Part shown: positions 48,723-57,600 of the stretch, one piece after another | How the letters are laid out: every line of letters begins with the position of its first letter | How positions within the stretch are numbered: position 1 is the first letter of the stretch | The notes under the pieces: generated by a model | The model's database searches: none | Told to the model about the DNA's origin: nothing | What the model saw: the letters and a program-made list of their open reading frames with translations, nothing else | NCBI GenBank assembly: GCA_002439095.1 | Contig: DJOT01000038.1 | Location: forward strand, 354 to 58,864 | Origin: Bacteroidales bacterium UBA6431 | GTDB lineage: Bacteria; Bacteroidota; Bacteroidia; Bacteroidales; UBA932 | Length of the DNA: 58,511 nt | Direction: 5' to 3' | Translations under genes and position numbers: made by a program

Positions 48723-49408
48723 GAGTTCCGGACATAATCATAGCTGTGGACGGCTATTCGTCCACAGGCAAAAGCACTTTCGCGAAACTGGTCGCGAAGA
48801 AGTTCTCTTTCCAGTATCTGGATTCCGGTGCGATGTACAGGGGAGTGACCCTGTATGCGCAGGAGGCGGGCCTGATCTCTCCGGAAAACGTCATCTCCGA
48901 TTCGCTGCGCGATGCGCTGGAGACTCTTGACCTTCATTTCGGGGTCGGCGGGACATACATAGGCGAGAGATGCATAGAAAAGGAGATCAGGACGATGAAA
49001 GTCTCCTCGCAGGTGAGTCCGATCGCGACCGTCCCTTATGTGCGTGAATATGTCGACGGCCGTCTGCATTCTTTTGCGTCTGAGGGCAGGGTGGTGATGG
49101 ACGGCCGGGACATCGGCACCACTGTGTTCCCTCATGCTCAACTGAAGATTTTCATGACCGCCAGCGCTCAGGTGCGTGCGCAGCGCCGCTTTGACGAACT
49201 CAAGGCCAAAGGGCAGGAGCCTGTTTTTGAGGACGTGCTGCGCAATCTGCAGGAGAGGGACTATATAGATTCGCACCGTGAGGCTTCGCCTCTGCGCCGC
49301 GCGGAGGATTCATTTGAGCTGGACAATTCGCTCATGAGCCTTGAGGACGAGCTTGTCTGGGTTGAGGGCCTGATGAGGGGAAGATTCACCATATATGACC
49401 AGGGTTGA
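48719..49408 (+). CDS. cmk: Cytidylate kinase
   Basis: A 229-residue (d)CMP kinase. Walker A-type loop DGYSSTGKSTFAK at 11-23 (SSTGKS replaces SSGKS), the CMP-binding stretch YLDSGAMYRGVTLYA, VVMDGRDIGTTVFPHAQLKIFMTAS in part, and the LID QERDYIDSHREASPL. It converts CMP/dCMP to diphosphates for nucleotide supply. Start ATG 48719 overlaps the lptB stop; its own 3' end overlaps ispH by 14 bp, so dnaX-lptB-cmk-ispH appear tightly coupled. Confidence 0.93.
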   Translation: MRVPDIIIAVDGYSSTGKSTFAKLVAKKFSFQYLDSGAMYRGVTLYAQEAGLISPENVISDSLRDALETLDLHFGVGGTYIGERCIEKEIRTMKVSSQVSPIATVPYVREYVDGRLHSFASEGRVVMDGRDIGTTVFPHAQLKIFMTASAQVRAQRRFDELKAKGQEPVFEDVLRNLQERDYIDSHREASPLRRAEDSFELDNSLMSLEDELVWVEGLMRGRFTIYDQG

Positions 49409-50285
49409 GATTGATCCGCATTCGGGCTTCTGCGGCGGTGTGATCCGCGCCATAGGCACTGCGGAGGCTTACCTCAAGGAACACGGCGCTCCGCTTGTCT
49501 CTCTCGGGGCCATAGTCCACAATGAGGAGGAACTCTCGAGGCTTCGTCTCATGGGGCTTGAGACCGTCGGAAGCATTGCGGAGATGGAATCCAGCCCGGC
49601 TGGCACTCCTCTGCTGATTCGCGCTCACGGGGAACCCCCGTCCGTATATGCTGATGCTGAACGTCTCGGGCTGCGCTTGATTGACTGCACCTGCCCCGTG
49701 GTGCTCAGACTCCAGAAGATGATACGCGACGCCTATTCTTCCGTGCGTTCCAAAGGCGGGCAGCTGCTTCTTTTCGGCAAGTCCGGGCATCCGGAAGTAC
49801 TCGGCCTTGTGGGGCAGGTAGGCGGCGATGTGGTTGTGTTTCAGGATCCTGACAGTATCGATGCCTTGATGTCCTGCGGCGCGGTCCGCACGGGGCACGA
49901 CATTGAACTGTTCTCCCAGACTACGATGAGTCCGTCCGATTACCGGCGTGCGTCGGAGATTCTCTCTTCACGCATGGAGGGAGGGGCGCGGCTGAATGTA
50001 CACGACACGATATGCTCGCAGGTCGCGTCACGCCACAGGGAACTTTCCCGCTTTGCCGGGAGTCATGATGTGATACTGTTCGTCTCGGGCAACTCGAGCT
50101 CCAACGGCAAAGTCCTGTTTGAACTTTGCCGGAGTGTTAACCCCCGTTCTTATCATATCGGCTGTGCCGCGGACCTCAGGCCGGAGTGGCTGAAGGGTGC
50201 TGCAAGCGCCGGTGTGTGCGGGGCGACCTCAACCCCCAAATGGCTGCTGGAGGATGTTGCGCGTGCGGTGGAAAATTTGCAATAG
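49395..50285 (+). CDS. ispH: 4-hydroxy-3-methylbut-2-enyl diphosphate reductase
   Basis: The 296-residue iron-sulfur enzyme makes IPP and DMAPP in the last step of the MEP isoprenoid pathway. The three cluster cysteines are in GFCGGV (C13), DCTCPVV and DTICSQVASRH. Substrate motifs RAHGEPP, FGKSGHPEVLG and SGNSSSNGKVLFE are present, as is the C-terminal CGATSTPKWLLEDV block. The family is usually about 285-320 residues, so it is complete. Start ATG 49395 is within cmk. Confidence 0.95.
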   Translation: MTRVEIDPHSGFCGGVIRAIGTAEAYLKEHGAPLVSLGAIVHNEEELSRLRLMGLETVGSIAEMESSPAGTPLLIRAHGEPPSVYADAERLGLRLIDCTCPVVLRLQKMIRDAYSSVRSKGGQLLLFGKSGHPEVLGLVGQVGGDVVVFQDPDSIDALMSCGAVRTGHDIELFSQTTMSPSDYRRASEILSSRMEGGARLNVHDTICSQVASRHRELSRFAGSHDVILFVSGNSSSNGKVLFELCRSVNPRSYHIGCAADLRPEWLKGAASAGVCGATSTPKWLLEDVARAVENLQ

Positions 50286-50307
50286 TTGCGGCATTTGACT
50301 AAATTTG
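50276..50307 (+). promoter_or_regulatory. Promoter of efp
   Basis: TTTG (50276-50279) and TAAATTTG (50300-50307) are spaced by 20 bp, a near-perfect Bacteroidota promoter. Predicted 5' leader is about 35 nt. It overlaps the last codons of ispH. Confidence 0.75.
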
Positions 50308-50347
50308 CCGCACAATTCGCGAAATCAATACAATACTACAATAATTT

Positions 50348-50911
50348 ATGGCAACAACAGCTGATTTTAAAAACGGCCTTTATCTCAAGTTCAACGACAA
50401 GCCTTGTCAGATCGTGTGGTTTCAGCACGTGAAGCCGGGCAAGGGTCCCGCTTTCGTGAAGACCAAGCTTCGCAATCTTGAGAACGGACGTATTCTCGAG
50501 AACACTTTTACCGCCGGCGCCAAGATCGAGACGATCGATGTGGAGCGTCGTCCATATCAGTTCCTCTATGCGGAGGAGGACGGGTTCAACTTCATGCATG
50601 AGGAGACTTACGAGCAGATCCTTCTCCCTAAGGATGTCGTTGAGAATGCCGACCTGATGAAAGAAGGACAGCATGTGGAGATGATGTTCGTGGTCGGAGA
50701 GGAGAAATGCCTCACCTGCGAGCTTCCTACCTATGTGACCCTCGAAGTGACTTATTCTGAGCCTGCTGTCAAGGGTAACACCGCATCCACCTCAGCTCTC
50801 AAGGAGGTGACTCTTGAGACCGGCGCCAAGATCATGGTTCCGCTTTTCATCGAGACGGGCGAGAAGATCACCGTCAACACCACCGACCGCTCATACGGCC
50901 AGAGAGTATAG
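50348..50911 (+). CDS. efp: Elongation factor P
   Basis: The 187-residue factor rescues ribosomes stalled on polyproline stretches. Domain I KOW-like (FKNGLYLKFNDKPCQIVWFQ, in part) includes the tip loop HVKPGKGPAFVKTKLRN with K32 as the residue that receives a modification in some bacteria. OB domains II and III follow, ending ITVNTTDRSYGQRV. No EpmA or EarP homologue is nearby, so the modification state is unknown. It has its own promoter and a hairpin terminator at 50938. Confidence 0.95.
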   Translation: MATTADFKNGLYLKFNDKPCQIVWFQHVKPGKGPAFVKTKLRNLENGRILENTFTAGAKIETIDVERRPYQFLYAEEDGFNFMHEETYEQILLPKDVVENADLMKEGQHVEMMFVVGEEKCLTCELPTYVTLEVTYSEPAVKGNTASTSALKEVTLETGAKIMVPLFIETGEKITVNTTDRSYGQRV

Positions 50912-50937
50912 GGATCGGAACTTTGTCCCAAAAGAAA

Positions 50938-50963
50938 AGAGCGTCTGTCGTTACAGACGCTCT
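50938..50963. terminator. Bidirectional terminator between efp and the DUF4783 gene
   Basis: A perfect 11-bp stem AGAGCGTCTGT/ACAGACGCTCT (50938-50948/50953-50963), loop CGTT, followed by ATTTTTAATT, with an A-rich left flank. The stop codon of the minus-strand gene lies in it. Confidence 0.85.
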
Positions 50964-51355
50964 ATTTTTAATTGTTGTATTCTGTATCCGCCGTCGTCTT
51001 TTGCGCTGACGAATATCGTGACCGAGAAAGTCTCTCCTCCCGCGCTTAGACTGCCGAGGGCGTATTTCATGTTCGCCCTTTCGGCCGTATGGGTGATGTC
51101 GAACGAGCGGGGAGTATAGGTCTCGAAGAAAGTCTTCAGGATCTGTCTGGCCTGAGCCCTGCTGGCGTTGCTCTCCTGCGAAGATACACATACCTCAAGG
51201 TTGTCGTCGAACCATGCCGAGAGGCAGTCCGCGTCTCCTTTGACCATGTACTTGCCTATCGGGGTGAAAACATCATTCCGCTCCGTCTGGGCCTGAACCT
51301 GCGTGCAGAGCAGGACAGGCAGGACCATTGCCGCTATTTTGGTGATTACTCGCAC
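50951..51355 (-). CDS. DUF4783 exported protein
   Basis: The 134-residue protein has a signal peptide if translation starts at GTG 51355 (MRVITKIAAMVLPVLLCTQVQA); ATG 51328 would shorten it and TTG 51373 would precede the expected RNA start. The mature part fits the DUF4783/NTF2-like fold: FTPIGKYMVKGDADCLSAWF, LKTFFETYTPRSFDITH and YRIQQLKIER. The family is exported in Bacteroidota with unknown ligand; it may bind small hydrophobic molecules. It is divergent from the PcRGLX-like lyase gene, and the two promoters form an inverted repeat. Confidence 0.75.
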   Translation of the reverse strand: MRVITKIAAMVLPVLLCTQVQAQTERNDVFTPIGKYMVKGDADCLSAWFDDNLEVCVSSQESNASRAQARQILKTFFETYTPRSFDITHTAERANMKYALGSLSAGGETFSVTIFVSAKDDGGYRIQQLKIERL

Positions 51356-51370
51356 GGAGCGTCTGTGTTG

Positions 51371-51398
51371 CAAATATCAAGCCACGTGTTTATATTTG
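51371..51398. promoter_or_regulatory. Back-to-back promoters forming an inverted repeat
   Basis: TATATTTG (51391-51398, plus) and GATATTTG read on the minus strand (51371-51378) are the -7 boxes of the lyase and DUF4783 genes. The arms TTGCAAATATCA and TTATATTTGCAA (51369-51380 and 51390-51401) form an 11-of-12 inverted repeat around a 9-bp centre. Confidence 0.55.
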
Positions 51399-51426
51399 CA
51401 ATACGCTGAAAACAATGACATTCTAT

Positions 51427-54195
51427 ATGAAGAAACCGTTTTTGACCCTTTTGGCCGCCATATTTGTGCTGCACAATCTGTCTGCAGAACAGATAGAGAT
51501 TGTTAATTTGCCCGGACGTGATGCCGCTGTCCGGCAGGGGAGTTCGTGGGGAGTCCCTTTTGCGAAAGGTGCGGCACGCCCGGATGCTGTATTTGAGCTT
51601 TCGTCCGGCGGAAGCCCCGTCCCCGTGTCAACCTGGCCTTTAGCCTGTTGGCCTGACGGGTCGCTGAAGTGGCTCGGACTCGCCACCGTTTCTGAGCCGG
51701 GGATGGATTCTCTCACGCTGAGCGTGAAGCAGTCTCCGAAAAAACGCCGCGGGACGGTGTCTGCCAGTATGGTTCCAGGAATTGCGGAGCAGACATCTGA
51801 TGGCATCAGGGTCAATACCGGCGCAATGTCTTGCCTTTTCCCGGCATCAGGTGTCAACTTCATTAGAGATATGAAACTTGGAGACGGCACCATAGTGTCC
51901 GGGGCAAGTCTGGTGGCCATACTTGAGACACGTGAAGGCAGGGCGGTGGAATATGAAGATTTCGAGGGGGCTGTCTCTTCGGTTAGCCTTGTCCAGAACA
52001 GCCCGCTGCGTGCAGTGGTCAAGATAGAAGGTAGACATAAGTCTTTGACAGGAAGCCGCGAGTGGCTGCCGTTCAAGCTTTTCTGCGTGATGTATAAGGG
52101 CGTGCCCGCCATCAGCCTCACGCATTCTTTCCTGTTTGACAGTGACGGTAAGCAGGATTATATCAAGGGAATAGGGGTCAGGTTCGACGTGCCTTTCCGT
52201 GATGAGGCACACAACAGACATGTCAGGTTTGCCGGAGACGGCAAGGATGGTGCGGGATTCTGGTGCGAACCTGTACGTCTGGCTCCCGGATACCGTCCGT
52301 CTGCCGGCAGGGTGTTCTCGGACAATTATGCGGATTATCTGCGCGGCAAAAAGCTTCCCTCTCTTGAGGAGCTTGGAGAGAGGGAGCGGAGTGCTCTTCT
52401 CACCTGTCCGGTGTGGGGCGACATGCGTCTGGTGCAGTCCGGGCCTAACGGTTTCTCAATAGATAAACGTACTACTGACAAGAGCTCTTGGGTGCATGTC
52501 ACAGACGGCGGACGTTCACTCGGCGGTGCGCTTCTTGGAGATACCGGCGGCAGTGTGTTTGTCGGGGTCAAGGATTTCTGGCAGAGCTGCCCTTCAGCCC
52601 TTCATGTGGATAAGGCCGGAGAAGACAGAGGCTGCCTTACGGCTTGGCTGTGGTCCCCGGATGGAGAGGCGATGGATATGCGCCATTACGACACTGTGGG
52701 CCATGACCTCAAGATCAATTATGAAGATTTCAAGGATGGCTGGGAGTCACCTTACGGTGTAGGTCACCGTTCCACCTTGGAAATCAGGCTTTTCAGCGAT
52801 ATTCCGTCCAGCGAAGATCTGCTTGCGGTGGCCAAGGCCGTGCAGAAGCCGGTACAGTACAGCTGCACTCCGGAGTATTTCAGCTCTGTCAATGCGTTCG
52901 GCACATATTGGGGTCTGCCTGACTATTCCAATCCAGTTACGGCCGGCATAGAGAAGCAGCTCGATGACATGCTTGAGTTCTATAAGGAGCAGGTGGACGA
53001 GCGTTCATGGTACGGGTTCTGGAACTATGGCGACGTGATGCACAACTATGATTTCACGCGTCACGACTGGCGTTATGATATCGGAGGTTGGGCATGGAAC
53101 AATATCGAGCTCGCTCCCAACGTCTTGTTGTGGACCTGTTTCCTGCGCACGGGACGTGAGGACATCTGGACTATGGCCGAGGCCATGGAGAAGCATGCGA
53201 GCGAAGTGGATGTGCACCATATCGGACGTTTCGCCCCGCTCGGCTCGCGCCACAATGTCAAGCATTGGGGCGACGGGTGCAAGCAGCCGCGTATCGAGTA
53301 TGCTGCGATGAAGCGCTACCTCTATTATCTCACAGGAGGAGATGCCCTGACGGGAGAGCGCATGACCGAGCAGATCGGCTCGGAGAAAGCCTACGAATAT
53401 GCTCGCCGCGTGAGCACATGGGGCGCTGTCTCCGGCACATACCTCAAGGGCAGCCTCAATGACTGGGCTTATTACGCCAGCAACTGGATGCTCGAGTGGG
53501 AGCGTACAGGCAACACATATTATCGTGACAAACTTCTGAACTCGATGAAGGACATAGTCGCGCTCGGAAGCCTGAGCGGACGGCTTGTGTTTGACTATTT
53601 CGACACTGACACCGGGCGTTTCATGGTCTATCTCAAGGAGGATCCTTCGTACAAGGGCTTCGTTGAGGCTCCGAAGAGCGATTTCGTGCCGGCGGCTACC
53701 CTAAGCAGAAAGAAGCTGGAGAAGATAGTCGGATACAGGCTCTCAAATGTAAGGGGCGACACTTTCGGTCTGCTCTTCGGCTCTCCGGAACTTCTTTCGG
53801 ATATGCGGATGACTGTGGACATGCCGGAATTCTGGAGACTTGCGGACAACTTCCTCGCTGATGTCTCATCTTCAAAGGGCGGAAACATGACCGGCCCGAG
53901 GGCTGCGGCGTGGGTGGCTGATTCCCGCAAGGATGCCGCGATGGGTGCGCTTGCGTGGAAGAACCTGCTTGACAACGGGTTCACTGCAACGGAGAGTGAC
54001 GGCACAAAGGTCGTCGCGCACCCGATCGATACTAAGGTTGCCACTCCATATATCGTCAAGCCTGTAGGGGAGCCTGATTTCCGTGGGCAGACGGCCGGTT
54101 GGCAGCGCCATACCCCTTCGACTACGCAGTGGCTTCTCAATGCGATAGAGGTCATGCATTGGGCAAAACCCTATATGCCTGCGGATCAGCAATGA
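51427..54195 (+). CDS. PcRGLX/YetA-like (exo-rhamnogalacturonan lyase-like) secreted protein
   Basis: The 922-residue protein starts with a signal peptide (MKKPFLTLLAAIFVLHNLSA). Its order of blocks follows the PcRGLX/YetA family: N-terminal beta domain (GVPFAKGAARPDAVFELSSG, PLACWPDGSLKWLGL), a middle beta-sandwich and an alpha/alpha barrel holding FWNYGDVMHNYDFTRHDWRYD (in part), WAWNNIELAP, SEVDVHHIGRFAPLGSRHN and YLYYLTGGD. The family includes exo-acting rhamnogalacturonan I lyases (PL26-like); specificity of this member is inferred only. No SusC/SusD pair, regulator or other pectinase is nearby. An in-frame ATG at 51415 is possible. The rlmH start overlaps its stop by 4 bp. Confidence 0.78.
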   Translation: MKKPFLTLLAAIFVLHNLSAEQIEIVNLPGRDAAVRQGSSWGVPFAKGAARPDAVFELSSGGSPVPVSTWPLACWPDGSLKWLGLATVSEPGMDSLTLSVKQSPKKRRGTVSASMVPGIAEQTSDGIRVNTGAMSCLFPASGVNFIRDMKLGDGTIVSGASLVAILETREGRAVEYEDFEGAVSSVSLVQNSPLRAVVKIEGRHKSLTGSREWLPFKLFCVMYKGVPAISLTHSFLFDSDGKQDYIKGIGVRFDVPFRDEAHNRHVRFAGDGKDGAGFWCEPVRLAPGYRPSAGRVFSDNYADYLRGKKLPSLEELGERERSALLTCPVWGDMRLVQSGPNGFSIDKRTTDKSSWVHVTDGGRSLGGALLGDTGGSVFVGVKDFWQSCPSALHVDKAGEDRGCLTAWLWSPDGEAMDMRHYDTVGHDLKINYEDFKDGWESPYGVGHRSTLEIRLFSDIPSSEDLLAVAKAVQKPVQYSCTPEYFSSVNAFGTYWGLPDYSNPVTAGIEKQLDDMLEFYKEQVDERSWYGFWNYGDVMHNYDFTRHDWRYDIGGWAWNNIELAPNVLLWTCFLRTGREDIWTMAEAMEKHASEVDVHHIGRFAPLGSRHNVKHWGDGCKQPRIEYAAMKRYLYYLTGGDALTGERMTEQIGSEKAYEYARRVSTWGAVSGTYLKGSLNDWAYYASNWMLEWERTGNTYYRDKLLNSMKDIVALGSLSGRLVFDYFDTDTGRFMVYLKEDPSYKGFVEAPKSDFVPAATLSRKKLEKIVGYRLSNVRGDTFGLLFGSPELLSDMRMTVDMPEFWRLADNFLADVSSSKGGNMTGPRAAAWVADSRKDAAMGALAWKNLLDNGFTATESDGTKVVAHPIDTKVATPYIVKPVGEPDFRGQTAGWQRHTPSTTQWLLNAIEVMHWAKPYMPADQQ

Positions 54196-54665
54196 AGATA
54201 ACTCTTCTCACTGTGGGGAGAACCGACATCCCCTGGGTCCGGGAGGGTCTTCAGACCTATGTCTCCAGACTTGAGCATTATGTGCGTTTCTCTCTTGTGG
54301 AGATTCCGGAACTCAAGAATGTGTCGGCCCTGTCGAAAGACAACATCAAAATCAAGGAAGGGGAGCTCCTGCTCGGCAACGTGAGGCCTTCCGACACTCT
54401 GGTGCTGCTGGACGAGCACGGGCGGGAGTTGCGTTCGGTAGAATTCGCTTCCGAACTGTCCGCCATGATGTCAAGGGGAGGCAAGGACATGGTCTTTGCG
54501 ATAGGAGGGGCATACGGGTTCAGTCCCGCTGTCTATAACAGGGCCGATAGGAAGCTCTCGCTTTCACGGATGACGTTCTCCCATCAGATGGTGAGAACGA
54601 TTTTTGCGGAACAGCTGTACAGGGCTTTCACCATAATACGAGGGGAGCCTTACCATCACGAATGA
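54192..54665 (+). CDS. rlmH: 23S rRNA pseudouridine-1915 N3-methyltransferase RlmH
   Basis: A 157-residue SPOUT methyltransferase acting on assembled 70S ribosomes at helix 69. The SAM-binding trefoil-knot elements are LVLLDEHGRELRSVEFA near 75, VFAIGGAYGFSPAV near 105 and LSLSRMTFSHQMVRTIFAEQLYRA in part near 125, with the terminal GEPYHH characteristic of RlmH. The start ATG 54192 overlaps the lyase stop (ATGA), and its stop overlaps the kinase start (ATGA). Longer frames upstream are inside the lyase gene and are not used. Confidence 0.95.
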   Translation: MKITLLTVGRTDIPWVREGLQTYVSRLEHYVRFSLVEIPELKNVSALSKDNIKIKEGELLLGNVRPSDTLVLLDEHGRELRSVEFASELSAMMSRGGKDMVFAIGGAYGFSPAVYNRADRKLSLSRMTFSHQMVRTIFAEQLYRAFTIIRGEPYHHE

Positions 54666-57600
54666 AGATAGGGAAGAAGATACGGACATTCATAAGTGCC
54701 GCCTTGCTTTTGGCCGGCGCTGTCGTCTTTGCGCTTTCAGTCAGGGAGTCAAGGGCCGGTGCCGATGCTGATGCGGTGGCCAGAAGGCTGTCGCGCGTGC
54801 TTGAGCATCGCATGGGCCGCCTTGAAGACTTCATGTCGGATGCCTTGGACACTGCCCCGGACCAGTGGCTGGATCTGGGGAAACTGCCCCAGGATATGGT
54901 GGTGTACCGTTATTGCCGGGACACTCTCCAGTCGTGGTGCAATCAGTTCCCGGTTTCGAATGACGACATACGCAACCGTTACTACGTCCCGTTCATCTCA
55001 AACCCGAGGCGGATGATGACTTCTCCCCTGCAGCAGGTGGAGGATTCGCTGCGCTATGTGAATCTGGGCACGAAGTGGTATCTGGCCAAATCGGTGACCA
55101 GGGGGGAAGTCAAGGTCATTGCGGGTCTGGAGATTCAGGACATGCAGAACTCCGTGTCCCGCAACGGGATCAACCCCGCTCTTCATCTACAGCCGGAATT
55201 CAGCATACTGCCCCTTTCATCGGGCGGCGGCGCGGTGGTGTCGCTTGACGGACATCCTCAGTTTGAGCTGTTGCGCGAGTCTTTCCGCTCTCCGTCCGTG
55301 GCAGATACGGTCCTGCTCTGGCTTTCGTTGCTGCTGTTGATATCTTCCGGCATAGTTTTCCTCTCGGCGGAGCGGTCTCTACCGCGTTTTGTGCTTGTGC
55401 TTTCTTGCCTGTCCGTCTCTCTGTTTGCGTTTTATTGTTGGGGATGGTCGATACGCGGGCGTTTGACCATGTTCTCGCCTGTGCTATATGCCGGAGGTCC
55501 TGTCCTGTACTCCCTCGGGGCGGTCATCATCATCAATCTCTGGATCATGGTGTCCGCGCTGTGCATATATATGTGCAGGGAGGCATTGTCCTGCCGTATC
55601 AGGGGCAAGGCTGCCGCCGGGCTCTCTCTTGCCGGGGCGCTTGTGTCCGTGGCGCTCATACTTTTTTATACACAGGCGACGCTGCGCAGCATCACGCTCA
55701 ATTCCGGCATATCCCTGGAACTTTACAAGTTCTCTGAACTTTCGTTTTTCGGGGTGCTCATCTATGCGTCTTTCATCACGATGCTTGTGAGCGTTCCGCT
55801 GCTTCTCCAGTCTTCCCAGCCGCTTGCGCGCAGGGTTTTCGGCTTCAGTTTCGACGCCTTCTCTCTCAACAACAGGCTTGTATTCTCCGTCGTCATAGCG
55901 GCTTTCCTGATCGGCTCCTCCTCAGTGATAGGGTTCCGCAAAGAGCGGGACAGGATGGAGGTTCTGGCCAACCGGATAGCCTTTGACCGGGACATCTCTC
56001 TGGAGTTGAGGCTCAAAAGCATAGAGGCTCAGATCGCCGATGACATGGTCATCTCGGCGCTTTCGGTGTTCAACAATACCGAGACCACAATCCAGAGCCG
56101 CATCACTGATTACTATTTCTCCCGCAACGATCAGGACTACACGGTCACAGCCTATGTCTTCAATGACAGCAACAGCAGTCAGGCGGCGGCCTCGCAGTAC
56201 AACGCCCTGATCAAGGACGGGGTTCCGATTGCGGATAATTCCCGCTTTCTGTATGTCAAGCGGGACAGCGGACATTCCTATTATGTAGGGGTCTTCCTCT
56301 ATCTGATAGAGGGGAGCGGCGTGTCAAGGGTTCTGGTGAGGCTTGAGTCCAAGGACACGAGAGGGAACAAGGGTTACGCCGGCATTTTCGGCATCACGCC
56401 TCCGGGCAAAGTGACTCTGCCGGCCGGTTACTCTTATGCCCGTTACGAGGGGGATGTGCTGAAGTCCTATCGGGGCAGCTATGCATATCCTACAAAGATA
56501 GACCCGGACCGTTGCGAGAAGATTTATTCCCGGAAGTTGCGGACCATGAACGGGGAGGGCTACACGCATTTCTTTACGGTGATCGGGGACAAGGAGGCTA
56601 TCGTACTCTCCCGGCCGCGTGTGACGCCGCTTACTTACGGGGTTTCCGCTGTCTTTGTGTGTCTGCTCGCTTTTCTTGTCCTGTCTCTTGTCACGGCAGG
56701 CAGGCGCAAGGAGGCCATATTTGCACACACTTATTTCCGTTCCCGCATCTCCGGAGTGCTGCTGATATCCCTGGTGCTCACTTTGGTAGCCATGGCTTCG
56801 GTGAGCGTGTTCTTTGTGTACTCGCGCAACGACAGCAACATGCACACGGTGATGTCGGACAAGATAGGTTCGGTCACCTCCATGATTGAGGCGGGGACGC
56901 GCGATGTGCGGAGCGCTTCGGGAATCAGCCGCAGGGCCGTCCGTAAACTCGTGGAGCAGGTGGGGAATGACACCTATTCCGACATCACCCTCTATTCCCC
57001 GTCCGGCAAGATGCTGGTCTCCACGGTCCCGATGATCTTCGAACGGCAGTTGCTCGGCGAACGCATCGACGGGCGTGCCTACGGGCAGATAGTCTATGAG
57101 CACCGCCGCTACTGCATCCAGAAGGAAAGTGTGGGCAGGGTGAAATTCTACAGCATGTATGCCCCGATAATGAATGATGAAGGAGAGATGATAGCCATAA
57201 TATGTTCTCCGTACAATGAGGACAATTATGATTTCGAGGAGGATGCCGTCACCCACTCGATGACCATCGTCTCCCTTTTCATCGTCCTTTTGCTGGTGGC
57301 GCTGCTGACGGTGTCCAGAATGGTGGACAAGATGTTCAAGCCTCTCAGCGAGATGAGCCGGAAGATGAACAGCGCCGGGCTTGAGTCTTTGGAGTACATC
57401 AATTATGACCGTGATGACGAGATAAGTTCCATCGTGCAGGCATACAACCGGATGGTCACCGAACTCTCGGAGAGTTCCAAGAAGCTGGCGCAGGCGGAGC
57501 GTGACAAGGCCTGGAGCGAGATGGCCCGGCAGGTCGCGCATGAGATCAAGAACCCTCTGACTCCGATGAAACTCCAGATACAGAGGATTATCCGGCTCAA

